Positions 40,012-40,341 of a stretch of DNA of 40,341 nt are shown in pieces (the stretch's first letter is position 1; every line of letters begins with the position of its first letter). The DNA is taken from the NCBI GenBank assembly GCA_017476665.1, contig JAFUZJ010000033.1, positions 1 through 40,341 on the forward strand, read 5' to 3'. The notes beneath the pieces are model-generated. The model was not told the origin of the DNA. It searched no databases and saw only the letters and a list, made by a program, of their open reading frames with translations. The translations under genes and the position numbers were made by a program. Source of the DNA: Lachnospiraceae bacterium. Its GTDB lineage: Bacteria; Bacillota; Clostridia; Lachnospirales; Lachnospiraceae.

Positions 40012-40341
40012 ATGGGAAAAATTATTTCAAACGGCATCAATTATAGTGGGATAATTCATGAATACTCTCCGGCAATCTACTCTACAGAAGAGCGAGAGAT
40101 AGGTGTCTGGATAGATGGGAAACCTCTATATAAGAAAGTTGTAGTATTTAGCGAATCAATACAAGTAACATACACCAGCATATTTGATACTACAATAGAT
40201 TCGTCTGATATCGAAAATATAATTACTGCCGTTGGAATTCATGCGGACGGAACCAATTATGCTGGAATGCTAGCTGATCCGACCAGATCCAACCACACGA
40301 TTATTGGTCTTCAAACAGGAAGAAACGACACTTACGCCAAC
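40012..40341 (+). CDS. Second fibre-like protein, partial at the right edge
   Basis: 110 residues visible from the ATG at 40012 after CGGAGG. IYSTEEREIGVWIDGKPLYKK matches a stretch of the previous gene, so both share a fibre-type module. Their following parts both look beta-rich (VVFSESIQVTYTSIFDTTID). The rest lies outside the window. Confidence 0.6.
   Translation, partial: MGKIISNGINYSGIIHEYSPAIYSTEEREIGVWIDGKPLYKKVVVFSESIQVTYTSIFDTTIDSSDIENIITAVGIHADGTNYAGMLADPTRSNHTIIGLQTGRNDTYAN

Larger units (their letters stand above)
6275..40341. mobile_element. Integrated siphophage prophage (left end and about 34 kb; right end not in window)
   Basis: The element starts at a tRNA 3' fragment next to a tyrosine integrase. 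It runs through a lysogeny module, an early region and a full HK97-type head and tail operon to the right edge. The window ends inside tail-fibre genes. Holin, endolysin and the right attachment site are therefore expected further right. Gene overlaps of the ATGA type are frequent and gene order is intact, so the structural part looks functional. Confidence 0.92.

Noticed and set aside
1-40341. CRISPR array or insertion sequence
   Set aside because: No regularly spaced repeats and no transposase with terminal repeats were seen; the only Rpn-like piece is a partial gene at the left edge.

Overview
The window looks like a chromosomal piece of a gut-type Clostridia (probably Lachnospiraceae) with a tailed prophage in it. 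The basis is the Firmicutes-style strong AGGAGG ribosome sites and near-consensus sigma-A promoters, the indolepyruvate:ferredoxin oxidoreductase genes, the methyl-accepting chemotaxis protein, and the Clostridia-type phage families. No species can be named from the sequence alone.

Host part (1-6274). A gene tail of an Rpn-like nuclease reads in from the left edge. Next comes a leftward three-gene operon, iorA-iorB-acyl-CoA ligase: the oxidoreductase turns aryl pyruvates into aryl-acetyl-CoA, and the ligase joins acids to CoA. A divergent chemotaxis receptor follows, with its own promoter and a good terminator.

Prophage part (6275 to beyond the right edge). The left end is marked by the 3' piece of a tRNA gene (T arm plus acceptor strand, most like tRNA-Gly). 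A tyrosine integrase lies next to it. The leftward lysogeny block holds a PemK/MazF-like toxin with a large insert, an Ltp-type superinfection-exclusion lipoprotein and an S24-type repressor. The switch region (about 10.39-11.11 kb) has two families of inverted-repeat operators. It also has what looks like an embedded type I toxin-antitoxin pair: a 32-residue hydrophobic peptide with a sequestered ribosome site, and a convergent small RNA. The rightward early genes include two small DNA-binding regulators, many small proteins, an HUH rolling-circle-type Rep, an RNase H-like protein, a PAPS-reductase-like protein, an adenine methyltransferase and a C5-cytosine methyltransferase. I see no helicase, primase, SSB or recombinase, so the HUH protein is the only replication initiator in view. 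A RinA-like late regulator, a HicAB cassette and an HNH nuclease lead into the late operon.

The late operon is a standard HK97-type siphophage order: small and large terminase, portal, ClpP-like protease, major capsid, head-tail connectors, major tail protein, tail chaperones with a -1 frameshift, tape measure, tail proteins and fibres. Lysis genes and the right attachment site lie outside the window.

The most interesting items are the toxin-antitoxin pair wired into the lysis-lysogeny switch; a perfect 16-bp palindrome present three times, once just upstream of a small-RNA promoter and twice inside late genes; a strongly folded element at 12094-12199; and the HUH Rep with hairpins just upstream. 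All functions are read from sequence motifs by eye; no search or folding program was run.
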